Below, piece by piece: positions 1-9,994 of a stretch of 18,763 bases of DNA; position 1 is the first letter of the stretch, and every line of letters starts with the position of its first letter. This DNA comes from Paraglomus occultum (taxonomy: Eukaryota; Glomeromycota; Glomeromycetes; Paraglomerales; Paraglomeraceae). Under the pieces are notes generated by a model. It searched no databases. It was not told the origin of the DNA and saw only the letters and a list, made by a program, of their open reading frames with translations. The position numbers were made by a program, and so were the translations under genes. The DNA lies in the NCBI GenBank assembly GCA_910592205.1, contig CAJVPJ010000702.1, positions 1 through 18,763 on the forward strand, given 5' to 3'.

Positions 1-131
1 ACGTCTACGTTATGCTCGGATACTATAGCGACGCATTAACTGATCTTAACAAGTCATTGGAAATTGAACCAAATGACGCGCATGCATTAAAATTAAGAGA
101 CCAGGTTATGGGACACTCAAACATGACATAA
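1..131 (+). CDS. 3' end of a kinase/TPR paralogue, cut by the window edge
   Basis: Reading from base 3 (bases 1-2 finish a split codon) gives 42 codons and a TAA stop at 129-131. The translation is the end of one 34-residue TPR unit followed by a last partial unit beginning DLNKSLEIEPND and ending in a short basic/Met-rich tail (QVMGHSNMT). It matches the last 42 codons of the TPR reading frame ending at 10466 almost residue for residue (SNMT here, LNMI there), and the homology continues through the 3' flank. It is therefore the terminal exon of a neighbouring member of the same gene family, in the same orientation. By analogy the missing part probably encodes more TPR units and a kinase domain upstream, but that lies outside the window. 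Unlike the downstream copy, no frameshift is seen in this short part. Confidence 0.9.
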   Translation, partial: VYVMLGYYSDALTDLNKSLEIEPNDAHALKLRDQVMGHSNMT

Positions 132-208
132 TAATAAGAGAGACAACGAACGCGGATGTTGTAAGCATTGCATTTCAAGATAATTGAACTTTTAAATTTT
201 CTTGTTGC

Positions 209-228
209 AAAGCGTTTCATAACGCTTT
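209..228 (+). promoter_or_regulatory. 3' flank stem-loop, copy A
   Basis: Arms aaagcgtt and aacgcttt pair perfectly over 8 bases around a 4-base loop, 78 bases past the stop codon. The same arms occur at 10533-10551 with a 3-base loop, so the stem is kept while the loop differs. A role in RNA 3' end formation or stability is inference. Confidence 0.5.
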
Positions 229-470
229 CTAATGAAATGAGGAAATATTTGGTTTGAATAAGACTTATAACTGGGAGCATTCGTAACAGTCAGAATACGA
301 AAAAAAGTTGCTGACCAACATAAAGTATACTAGTTTAAATAAAATTTGTCATTACGCAATGCATTATTATCGGCAATTTTTTGGGAGGAGTTTTGCATAT
401 TAATATTAAATTGGTCGCGTAATAGTTAGATAAAGTATTAGTATGCAAGGTACCACATGTATCGAAAAAT

Positions 471-1656
471 TTTATAAATGTATTTTTTGGTAAATAATCA
501 GGGGGTTAAAACACACGTCATGTTTGAAAGTTACCTGTTATCGTTATAACTGCGACAACGTATTTGCTCAACGTGTAATAAATTTTATTTCTTGGATTAC
601 TTTTATGCAGATATAGTAGAATACTCCAGTATTAACATGAGTAATATTATAATTACAAACGCATAAATTATTAACATACAGTACAATTTTATTGCCAATA
701 TTTGCTGCATAAACTTACCGTTTATGACATATTCTTGATAATTATTTGTTCTTCGTGTTTTTCACTTCCTAGATTATTTTTCACATTAACCAACAAATAG
801 CCATTTATTATAATTTTTGTGTATACTTTCGGGAATTTTATATCTATATACTTGATACTTGACTATACCTTTCAAGTTTGAAGGAGTATATTTTATACAT
901 TTACCCTCACCTTATTTTGTTTCTTATTTTTATTTCGACATCTTTGTTTTGTACATCAGTCTTTTCTATCATCATCGTTTGTCATACATTCCACATGTCT
1001 TCGCACAGTCCTCATTCGTGTAAAATAAAACGAACATGAGTAAAACCATATACAGTATACTGTGTATGTGTAACAAATAATATACAAATTGTTGTGTTAT
1101 TATAGAATTTTGGTATCGTCTATTGTGCAACTTGTCTGTTGTAAAGTTGTGCGGGTAAATAGCTTAGCTTTATTATTACATAATGCAATATAATAATGTT
1201 CAAGACGAAAAATTATTGTTTTCACATATTAATATATAGGTACCTTCGTTACATATTTTGTCTTGGAAATAAGAATATGAATTATCCATCAATTTACGAA
1301 CTAGCTTCTACGAAAATAATACCCACTTTACTTGCCATTAGTCTCTGCAAAGACGACGCTAGTTATTAGTTATGACCTGATATCGTAAGTTATTGCAGAT
1401 AGGCTAGATATAGACATTCATATGGGTGTTTTTTTGCCGATTATTATACAATAGTAACTAGAGCTTGAGTTATGAGGGACTTTGCCCCCATTTAAATTAA
1501 TAGTTGTGCTGTGTATTTGATATAAATTTTACATGTGTAATATGGATGTCAGTTAGAATTATTTTGCGAAAATTATTTAGCTTTGGTGGCTTACATAGTA
1601 CATACTAATATAGGTAGTAGGTTTCTGAATAGAAAAATAAAAAATTTGACATTTGT
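471..1656. other. AT-rich intergenic stretch, no gene seen
   Basis: No long open frame or recognisable exon was found. It contains a perfect 12-base palindrome at 1052-1063 (acagtatactgt) and, at 704-731, the reverse complement of a motif at 10844-10870. Confidence 0.5.
704..731 (-). repeat. TIR-like motif, left member of an inverted pair
   Basis: Read on the minus strand this begins tatgtcataaacggt, identical over 15 bases to 10844-10858 on the plus strand, with further partial match through 'cagc'. The two copies face each other like terminal inverted repeats. Ends of one 10-kb element or two unrelated solo ends are both possible. Confidence 0.4.
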
Positions 1657-2115
1657 TTAAAAACATGTTAGGAATGAGTACGATGATCTGAAAAGCGTTG
1701 TTTGTATTTCTTCCGAGAGTGCAGTGAAGAAAAACTGGGGGGAAAATTGTCTCTGTGTTAATGGAATTGCTTCGATTGAGGGCATGGATAGCGTCTTTGT
1801 TGAGTTGCACAAGTAGAGTATGTTGAAACTTTTAGCAATGTTTGGTTTCTGGTAAAAATTAAATCGATTTGGGGAAACGACGACTGGAGTGGATAGATAA
1901 TATTTTCGTTATATGGTAAACATTTTGCTTTTTTGGAGTATAATAATCTTCCACAAAATATGCAGTGTGTTGATACAAGATCGTAATGGAAAAACGGGTG
2001 GAATGTTATGTAGTTGACGGTTTAAATGCCAAGTGGGAATTTGAACAGGTTCATATGAAGAGGAGGGTGTATAAGTAAGTGGTGATTCTATGTATTCAGT
2101 GAAATCTGTGGCCAT
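1657..2115 (-). CDS. Possible two-exon small hypothetical gene
   Basis: Two open stretches on the minus strand join in phase if an intron at 1884-1976 (93 bases, GTATCA to CTCCAG) is removed. Exon 1 is 1977-2115, starting at an ATG in a good context (ccaaATGGcc). Exon 2 is 1657-1883, ending in TAA at 1657-1659. The product would be 121 residues, rich in Ser, Pro and aromatic residues, beginning MATDFTEYIESP. No domain, signal peptide or membrane segment is recognised. Support is only the open frames, the splice-site consensus and a marked strand asymmetry (minus strand A/C-rich). A phase match has about one chance in three of arising at random, and the branch point is not obvious. It may equally be chance open frame. 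Confidence 0.28.
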
Positions 2116-3404
2116 TTGGTTTCTTGTTCTTTTATGTGTGATTTCGGGATGGGATATACAATTGAGTGTTGTTTAGTGGGTCTCGTCCATTTCGCTGATA
2201 ATCATTTCACCAATAGTATGTTTTACCGACAAGAATTTTGAATATGTTATTGGAAAGGAGTGGTGCGACTAGTTTAAATTAATTGCAAATGATATTTCAA
2301 CTTTCGTGATTTTTGGCGTCTGAATAAGGAATGAGTTTGAAAAGCGGGCAATATTAATTATTCTAATAAATCAGACATCTTTGGAATAAGGGCTTTAATA
2401 ATAGTATACTTGTGATTATGGTTAACATGCAACTAAAACCTCACAATCGATATGTCTCTCGTATAGTCAATAAAATACTTGACATAGTGATAAGACAAAA
2501 CTGAAGCAGAACACCAACTAAGTGTACGCATTATTCTATAATTCCGACTGACATACAATAGCTACAGTATTGAAGAAACGTAGATCTCTAATAAATTCCT
2601 GACTTAATATAAATAGAACCGTAATGAAAGAATTTGCATTAAGCTTAAAGTTTACTAACAAATCCGGTATGTAACGTTCGAATAGTCGCCGCTTTATGAA
2701 TAAGAAAACGCACTCCGTTGACCTGGGTACTAGTCTTTGAAGTCTAATTGATAAGTCGATTAAGCTGCTCTATACTTAATCCGTTCGTGCACTAGGGAGT
2801 GTACGGACTTAACTTACACCCCTGGGTATACGCAAATAATCGTACACCCGGGGTGTAAGTTAGAACGATCAATTGTCCACGCTATCACATGAAAATGATA
2901 ACCTGCAAGTTGCCGTTTCGATTCTCCGATTTACAGCTAGTGGTAAAGATACATAACCATTAAGCAACTGCTCAATAAGAATTCTTACCATACACGAGGT
3001 ATATAACCGTTATGTCTTAACATTTTTCAATCTCATCTTCAAATTTTCTCCCGCTCTCGACAGAATCTGACATTTCTGTAAACAAAAAGTTTAATAATAC
3101 CATTAGGTTTAATAATAATCTTAGATTAAATAAAAAATGAGGTTAAATCGTTACCTTTAAAATAACTACCCCAAGATTGAACGCTTAAGAATAGTGAGTT
3201 TGCAAATTCGAGGGGCAAAAAATTTATGTTTGGGAGGTGAAAGTAAGAGTTGATAATCATAGGATTGGAGTGGCTCTTTCGTGAGTTGGAGATTATTGGC
3301 CATATGTCACCTAATTGTAGTTAGACAGGCCATCACTGGATTACATAATTGATATTAAATGCTGTCATTATTATTATATTTTTTATTACGCTCATACACT
3401 ATGA
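2116..3404. other. Intergenic stretch, no gene seen
   Basis: No coding signal was found on either strand. It holds a strong hairpin at 2811-2861. A segment at 2184-2215 resembles one inverted end of the element at 7759-7859. Confidence 0.5.
2811..2861. repeat. Long near-perfect hairpin
   Basis: Arms aacttacacccc (2811-2822) and ggggtgtaagtt (2850-2861) pair perfectly. Inside, gggt pairs with accc and tacg with cgta, leaving one bulged base, one mismatch and an 8-base loop (2833-2840). In all, 20 of about 21 stem positions pair. It is GC-rich compared with its surroundings. It may be a tiny foldback element, a cruciform or an RNA hairpin; no poly-T tract follows it closely. Confidence 0.7.
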
Positions 3405-5150
3405 TTAGTACAATTTCTTGAAAAAGCGAGAGCTACAAGCAACTCCTGCTCTTCTACATGCACAGCGGTTATTAACACAACCAGACTTGCAATGACATAG
3501 AGCATTAACAGAAACCGCAGAGCTCTGCAAACGAGAAGCCTCGGTGAGAGATATTCGAGAGCTAGGAATATTTTCAAGTTTTGGAAATTCCGCATTTACA
3601 CTTTCCATTTCACTAGCTATGTAACAGCTCTTTAAAACCTCAAAGGCACATCCAAGACGATGATAACCACTGTCGAGAGTTTCCAGAATTTTACACGGAA
3701 GTAATCTTTTATCAATACCCGCTCTATTCGAGGAATACAAATTTTCCAACAGAGAAAGTTCTTTGTCGTTTTCTGTTTTCAATGATTAATTGCACTCGCT
3801 CTATATTCTTTTCTATGTTTTCAGCTGCAGCGTCCGAAATGCATCATGATTTGTTAGACGTGACATCGAGGTGTTGGAGCGCTTTCAGATTCTGGTACGA
3901 TAATTTCACGTGCACTGCTGTCACTATTGTCATCACTCAACATAACACTTTCTCCTAACTCTTCCCTTACGTTCTCATCAGTTTGCACATTGTCTGGTAT
4001 ATCTTCCTCGTCCCTTATGCCTTGGTCGTATAACTCTTTCATCAAAACAAAACCAGAACGAGATTCTTGTCCAAACACAAGTTCGTATGGCGTCTTTTTG
4101 GTCCTTGTGTGTTCATCGCCCCTGTAATACAAGTCAAGTCAATTGTTTATTATATCAGGTAAGACGGCATACATTATGTGTGTATGCGAAAAGAAATACT
4201 GACATGTAACCATCGGCAATCCAAAACTCCAATCATCACGCTTATTATCTTCCAACCAGGCCGAAAATTTTGTCTCCAATATATCATCCCCTTTTCTACC
4301 AAACCCTGTGACTATGGATGACGTGGACAACCATTTATATCATAATCTTCGAGCAAAAACTTATCAACCTTTTATGATCTGTGCAACAAATTCCTTTCCG
4401 GTTATCTGAATGTGATATTTGCGGGGCACCGAAGATCATAATTTCAATAAAAACCAGCCTCTTTACTCTTTAGTGGCCTCGTCCAGGAGAATCGGGTAAA
4501 ATGGTCTCCTTTGCGTGAGCTATCCAATGATATTCTCCATCGGGCGCGCTCTCATGTCAATGAGATCGATCTTAAGAACTAGTCAGTATTTGCTTTAGTT
4601 GATTATTGTAAAAGCGAATTGATTTATACCTGCATTCTAAACAGAAATTCTAATTCAATAATCGGTCTTATCTCCACGGGTCGCCTATTTACACACGTAC
4701 TACATGCTGCACACATATGCCGCACACATTGCTTTACGAGTGCTTGCGTATCTGAGAAATAAATCAGTATTAACATTAATCAAGAGAGTATACGTTCAAG
4801 TTTATTGGAACTTCAAAAATGACTTACACAATTGTAAGTTTTTTGATAGCCCGCATGCTGTAATTCCTTGTGTAGGTTTCCAATTACATTATACAGATGC
4901 TCTTTTACACATACTAATTGTTCGGATTTTTTCTCAACTAAACAAACTGATTCCCCTACTTTCATAGTTGCAAAGTGTTCCCTAAACCATTGTTTTAACT
5001 TTGCAGAATGTTGCGAGCCATCACCGCTTAACACTTCCTTTGTGAAATTAAAGACTTTTCCCGAAATTTTGTTTCTAAGTTGTTGAGGTATTCCTCAACT
5101 AAACCATCGAATTTCTCAACACTCATGAATTTAAACACGTTTACAGACAT
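3405..5150 (-). pseudogene. Decayed intron-containing integrase transposase (KRBA2/SCAND3-like)
   Basis: Read leftward from an ATG at 5150, successive fragments keep the order of a DDE (rve-type) integrase. An N-terminal segment (EEYLNNLETKFREKSLI) is followed, after a frameshift, by KQWFREHF and a zinc-binding-like region with a Cys cluster (QCVRHMCAACSTC, about 4705-4740). Then come the catalytic core segments IDLIDM (first Asp, about 4553-4570), HSDN (second Asp, about 4402-4413) and SQGLVE (presumed Glu, about 4298-4315). Downstream are FSAWLED, DDWSFGLPMVT, TPYELVFGQ and LLPCKILE, and a Cys-rich CXC-like end (CHCKSGCVNNRCACRRAGVAC). Three GT-AG introns are still visible: 4752-4827, 4571-4629 and 4122-4203. 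Splicing the last two restores family-like junctions (RMQ|IDLIDM and VT|WAMNT). At least five frameshifts and an in-frame TAG in HP*SQG show it cannot make a working enzyme. Element ends were not identified. The family assignment is from recalled motifs, not a search. Confidence 0.85.
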
Positions 5151-5282
5151 TTTTACGATGAATAAGATAAGGTTACGTAAGTGAATATGATAACGGGTGT
5201 TAAATACGCTTTATGGTCGATATTAGTTTACTTCAGCACCAATAAATTTTAATTTATATGTTTCACATACGCCCAAGTTCTC
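5151..5282. other. Short flank between transposase remnant and foldback
   Basis: This is the presumed 5' side of the decayed transposase gene. No clear promoter or terminal repeat is visible. Confidence 0.4.
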
Positions 5283-5427
5283 GGCGGCGGTTCTCGTTTT
5301 TCCCCTTAAAAACCCCTTACAATTTATTCTAATTCAATTACGTCGTAATTTAATACTGTTAAATTACTCCTATTGAATTGCCTATAAATTTCGGGATTTT
5401 TTGCGCTGAAAAACGCTCCCCGCCGCC
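5283..5427. repeat. 145-base imperfect foldback with GC-rich ends
   Basis: Four nested inverted pairs share one centre near 5355: ggcggcgg (5283-5290) with ccgccgcc (5420-5427), gtttttc (5296-5302) with gaaaaac (5408-5414), aattcaat (5331-5338) with attgaatt (5372-5379), and gtaattta (5345-5352) with taaattac (5360-5367). The intervening bases pair partly. The shared centre makes coincidence unlikely. It is probably a small foldback or MITE-type element. It lies 133 bases upstream of the transposase remnant, but no evidence links the two. Confidence 0.7.
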
Positions 5428-7758
5428 ACATCCAAAACTCCTATAATAGAAGGGTTCCCTGCTAAGATGCCCCTTTTCCTTTCCACATTATTTATTCATC
5501 AAATGAATACTAAAATTGTGGAAATAGTGCTGAAAATTGAAACTGTTTTTGCTTTTGTAAATGTTATCCTTTCCTTTTAAGAACGTTATTACATTAGAGT
5601 TATAAATTTTTAATGCATAAATCAGGATTAATAAATTCTTAAAACGATCTGGCAACTCAATTAGAATTATGACAACTGATATTTATTCGAATCTGTCTAA
5701 TGTAATGGTGGACGAAATAATATTAGATTCTAGGACTAGAGTTGGAAAACCCGTACAAGGCATACAGTTAAAATCGATGGTTACGTAATATTGCATCTAT
5801 TTGAATTAACGTTAATATCAGTGGGGGCAGTTGCAAAGTTGACCAATGAGAATATGTCAGATTTCAGACGGTCTGATGACTATATCGGTCCAGAAAAGAT
5901 TTGTTGTTTACTTAGTAACTAGCAAAGCTTAAAATTGGCTTTGCAGAGATTTATATTAAAATTAATGTATTTCTTGTATAGACAGTTCAAATTTTATTTA
6001 TTTACTGTGATTGTTGGTAACTACGTATTGAAAGTAAACGTTAATACTATAAGCAGAGAGGAGTAATGACCTTTTTGAAAACAGACAACCTATCTCCCCA
6101 AATGCATGCTGTTTGACTGACAAAATTGCTTGCATTTCTAAGGATATTATTATGCTATTCTTACATAATGTATTAATAAAAAAGGTTTTATCCTGTTGAT
6201 TAAAATAACATGCCTGAAAACAGAATAACTTGTTTCGTACTAATACATTAATATTACTTATTGATTAGTTACACTGGCTGAAAGTGAGAACACGTCTGTG
6301 TAGATCAGACCCTGGCTTTTGAGTTTCGTCTCCCAAACTATTAAGCGTAAAACTGACGCTTGCGTATAATATTTATACACGTAAATAACCCATAAATTAT
6401 TTGTAGACGGTATATTTGTGACTACTACTATCTTATGTTACCGCCAAAAAGACCTCCGCCCCACACCTGTATCATTATAGTACGCCTACAACCTTTTCCG
6501 CTTGTAAACTCAACACTATGTTATCAATATTAGTGTCATTAATTAAACTTGTCCACCATTTCTTTGCTGCCGCGAGACCGTACTGTGTAAAACAAGTGCT
6601 TGTCTCAATGTTAAATAACTGGGTAAACCATCATACTTATTATAACATTGATATCAGACTCTAAAATAACGTTATCTTCGGACCACACACGGGTAAAATA
6701 TAATTAGTTTTGTCGTCACTATATTTAAAATACATATATATTGTTGATATTTTTATCTACAGCATCAATGTTTATGTTGCTATATAGTACAACAAAGACC
6801 GAATCAACACTACTCATCAAATACGTACTACAAAATTGTTAATTTCGCATCCCCATAGTCCAACAACAAAATGTTGGGTTGTATTTATCTGGGGGTTCTA
6901 AATTCTTCACTTTGACTATAAAAAATCAACCATCCGAATATGCAACTACCATCAATCAGTCCACAGAACTGGAACTACCACTCCAAATTCCAAAATAACC
7001 AAACAAAATCTTCGTAAAAGGATGAAAAGTAACACTTCGCCACTCACAATGTTATCATCTTTCTTCTTTAGTCATGTTTCACGCACAATCAAATTACACA
7101 TACAACAACAAATACCTCCCTAAATCGTTTATCAAACGTCCAATTCTTCAACGACCAGATCACATATTACATTCAAACAAATTAACCACCTCGCTAACGA
7201 TATCGCAGTTACTGTAATATGCGTAAATTCAGTCTCATAAAAATGCTCGAAACAGTCATATATGTAACGCCTGAACGCCTTACTTAGATTGTAAACAATG
7301 TTTAAACGAAAAGCAAAAAAAAGATCTAAATTTTGATCATCATTCTCCAGATAACGCTCGCTTATAGCAGTGTAGATAAACCGAAAAGTCCTATTCCCTC
7401 TATTACAGACAATTTGCTAGACTTGAATAATTTTAAGTCCACAAAGTCAATTTCTTTCTCCACTTTTTTAAAGCTTTGTTGTAAGCTCACTATTTTTACA
7501 TAACAATCCAGCGCACCAATGCAATAATTGTAAGAATTACATCAGTAAACAAAAGATAACATCAATACCATAACGCCACAACCGTAATAGTTTGTCACAG
7601 ATGACACATTATACTTCACCGACCATACAACCCATTTCTTGAACTTGACCAATAGGTAACATTCTTGTGATATTCACCAACAGACATAATCCAAACAGAT
7701 CGTCCCGTCCCCACCGTATCGACGCTCAATTCAACCAAACAACTATATTTGCAGATGG
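5428..7758. other. Long AT-rich intergenic stretch, no gene seen
   Basis: Both strands were read and no exon chain, tRNA or recognised protein fragment was found. The two strands differ locally in composition, with C-rich plus strand in the last kilobase. Divergent transposon debris beyond recognition by eye may be present. Confidence 0.5.
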
Positions 7759-7859
7759 GAGCCGTTCATTTCCCCGATAATTATTCCCAATCAATATTTC
7801 GGCACTAAGATAATTTCAGCAGGAATTGTCGGAAATAATTGTCGGGGAAGTGAACTGTC
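7759..7859. mobile_element. Small MITE-like element with inverted ends
   Basis: Two 25-base segments, 7764-7788 and 7831-7855, are inverted repeats with 22 of 25 positions matching; two of the three differences would be G-T pairs in a hairpin. The ends contain the motif ttccccgataatt and its complement. About 40 bases separate them. No target-site duplication is clear. The motif tcggggaagt is repeated beyond the right end at 7858-7867 (one change) and 7879-7888, suggesting nested or tandem insertion. It lies about 370 bases upstream of the kinase start codon, so it may form part of that gene's promoter region. Confidence 0.6.
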
Positions 7860-7963
7860 AGGGAAGTAAGTGTCGGTGTCGGGGAAGTTATTGTCGTCAG
7901 ATCACATCACCAATACCTGCAGACAGACAAATAATAAACAGAATTATGCAACCGAACTAAACG

Positions 7964-7973
7964 CTATAAATAA
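7964..7973 (+). promoter_or_regulatory. Possible TATA box of the kinase gene
   Basis: The sequence ctataaataa fits the TATA consensus and lies about 250 bases upstream of the first in-frame ATG at 8224. Such motifs are common in AT-rich DNA, so this is only a candidate. Confidence 0.25.
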
Positions 7974-8223
7974 TAAACATTATTATTATACACAGTCCAA
8001 TAACCATCCGACTTCAACTACAAATAAGCACCAACTTCCAATAACCAAACATCAAACATGGAAATAAAACTTTACTAGATGTCATCATTAATGACATTCT
8101 CAACAACCACACTTCAACTATGCAAAGTTCACTTCGGTGTGTCCATATGCAGTATTATGTTACACTGCACAATCTGTGTCACATTTATTAAAGCTGCTTA
8201 CTATTACGCACGTTTTACTAGCA

Positions 8224-9994
8224 ATGACAATGTCTGAAACATCTTATAAGAAATGGCTAGAGTCAAGCATTCAAGAAGGTTCAATCTATTGCTGTCCAGA
8301 AAATGGCATAAAGCTAGACACTTTACCTATTGGTAATGGAGCATTTGGAGTTGTATACAAGGCAACGATAAAGAAGAGCATTGGAAGCATCGCCATGAAC
8401 ATTTTGGGCAGAAAAGCTAGCATTTTCTCAGACACTACTGTTGCAGTGAAGGTTTTGATTCCAGACAAACATGGAGATTGTGAAGAAGATTTGCACCAAT
8501 CATTTGTCAAAGAGGTAGCCTATTGTCATTCGATGTGCATTATTTTGTGCTTGGACTAATTTTGAATGGATGCCGTACGTTAGCTAAAACATCATCAGGA
8601 AGCGAACAACCACCCTAACATTATTCGTTTTTTGGGTTTATACAAAGGTATGTTGATAAAGACAATCAATTTAATATTACAAGGAATAGCTTTTTAATCG
8701 CTATCGCATTTCAACACATACAGACAAACATGAGAATTATCATATGATGTTTGAACTGGCTGATGGTGGAAACTTGCGTGAACACTTGAGGAAACACTTT
8801 AAAAGCTTGACTTGGGCGGACAAATACAAACTGGGCTTAGGAATCACCAGTGGATTGAAACATTTACATGACCTTGATATTATTCACAAAGATTTGGTAT
8901 ATTATCGCACGTCTCGATTATGTCTTTGAACTTATATTTTCTTAAACTGACGCATACATTTGTTTTTCTAGTCATCGAGTAACATCCTTATCAAATCAGG
9001 CGTTGCAAAGTTAACTGATTTCGGTTTATCGAGTGTGTTGAAACAAGCAATGTCCAAATCGCGTGGAGATGGCGCTCCAGCGTACAAGGATCCGGTATGT
9101 TTGAAGGATGATTCCTACCAACGTGGAAAGAAATCCGATATATTTAGCCTTGGTGTAATACTGTGGGAAATATCCAGCGGCAAAAACCCATGCGGAGGGC
9201 TTACTGAACCTTTACAGATTTGTATGTATAGACTTAAGGGCTCTCGAGATCCCCCATCGGATGGAACACCTGAAGAATATATTGGCCTGTACTCAGATTG
9301 CTGGGATGAAGACCCCAATAGGCGACCAATGTGTACTGAGGTTCATGAGAGATTGGAGTATTGTTATCAAATGGACGATCTCAACAAATCATTAGAGATT
9401 GATCCAAATGATGCGTGGTCATTACGTCGAAGGGGAGGTGTCTATAATGATCTAAAACAATACGACAAGTCACTAATCGATTTTAACAAATCGTTAGAAA
9501 TTGAACCAAATAATGCGTGGGCGTTGAGTCGAAGGGGAGGTGTCTATCTAAATTTAAAACAATACGACAAGTCACTAATCGATTTCAACAAATCGTTAGA
9601 CATTGAACCAAATGATGCGTGGGCATTGAGTCAAAGGGGAGGTGTCTATAATGAGCTAAACCAATACGACAAGTCACTAATCGATTTCAACAAATCGTTA
9701 GACATTGAACCAAATGATGCGTGGACATTGAGTCAAAGGGGAGGTGTCTATGTAAATCTAAAACAATATGACAAGTCATTAATTGATTTCAACAAATCGT
9801 TAGACATTGAACCAAATGATGCATGGGCATTGAGTATAAGGGCTTTTGTTTATACAATGAATGAACAGTATGATAATGTTTTGGATGATGTTAACAAAGC
9901 ATTGGAAGTCGAACAAGATAACGTGCTTGCATTGTCTGTAAGAGGATATTTTTATAACAGACTCAAACAGAGTGAGCGTGCATTAAGCAATTGA
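8224..9994 (+). CDS. Protein kinase (TKL type) with C-terminal TPR repeats, frameshift-truncated
   Basis: Model: exons 8224-8514, 8584-8647, 8724-8896 and 8972-9994, giving 516 residues. Introns are 69, 76 and 75 bases, all GT-AG, with matching phases. 8224 is the first in-frame ATG; another ATG follows two codons later. Kinase motifs are complete: glycine loop IGNGAFGVV (36-44), AVK lysine (76), probable helix-C Glu (97), HKDLSSSN with catalytic Asp 175 and Asn 180 (split by intron 3), DFG (192-194), GAPAYKDP where APE normally stands, and the DIFSLGVILWE segment. The domain ends near residue 300. Six 34-residue TPR units follow (312-515). The expected role is Ser/Thr or Tyr phosphorylation with the repeats binding a protein partner; substrate and pathway are unknown. 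The stop at 9992-9994 results from a net 20-base loss at unit 7, since five more units continue out of frame. It may be a functional shortened allele, a young pseudogene or a sequencing error. Confidence 0.88.

Larger units (their letters stand above)
1..470 (+). repeat. Direct repeat, copy A (gene 3' end plus 3' flank)
   Basis: This block aligns along its length with 10336-10841 in the same orientation. It covers the last coding codons, the stop, a stem-loop at 209-228, and the stretch with 'gacttataactgggagca' near 262-280, ending at 'atcgaaaaat'. Copy B carries an extra segment of about 40 bases after its stem-loop and a few small insertions. Such similarity in non-coding DNA points to a fairly recent tandem duplication. 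Confidence 0.9.

Noticed and set aside
23-280. 85-codon minus-strand open frame
   Set aside because: It overlaps the real plus-strand TPR tail and its duplicated 3' flank; the matching flank at 10336-10841 does not keep the frame open.
2900-2935. tRNA B-box-like sequence (gtttcgattctcc)
   Set aside because: No A box or cloverleaf pairing could be found upstream at the right spacing.
3392-3595. 67-codon minus-strand open frame
   Set aside because: Overlaps the better-supported C-terminal transposase fragment in another frame.
4704-5086. Two plus-strand open frames (87 and 72 codons)
   Set aside because: Antisense shadows of the integrase remnant, which has recognisable motifs on the minus strand.
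7870-8067. 65-codon plus-strand open frame rich in Asn, Thr and His
   Set aside because: Low-complexity translation of AT-rich promoter DNA, with no ATG-context or homology support.
8137-8223. N-terminal extension of the kinase frame upstream of 8224
   Set aside because: The frame is open, but the codon at 8137 is GTG and no ATG occurs before 8224, so this is more likely 5' untranslated sequence.
8584-8599. Alternative 3' splice site for kinase intron 1 at the AG ending 8599
   Set aside because: Also in phase, but it would drop five residues and shorten the distance between the helix-C Glu and the HPNI motif below the usual spacing; the AG at 8583 fits better.
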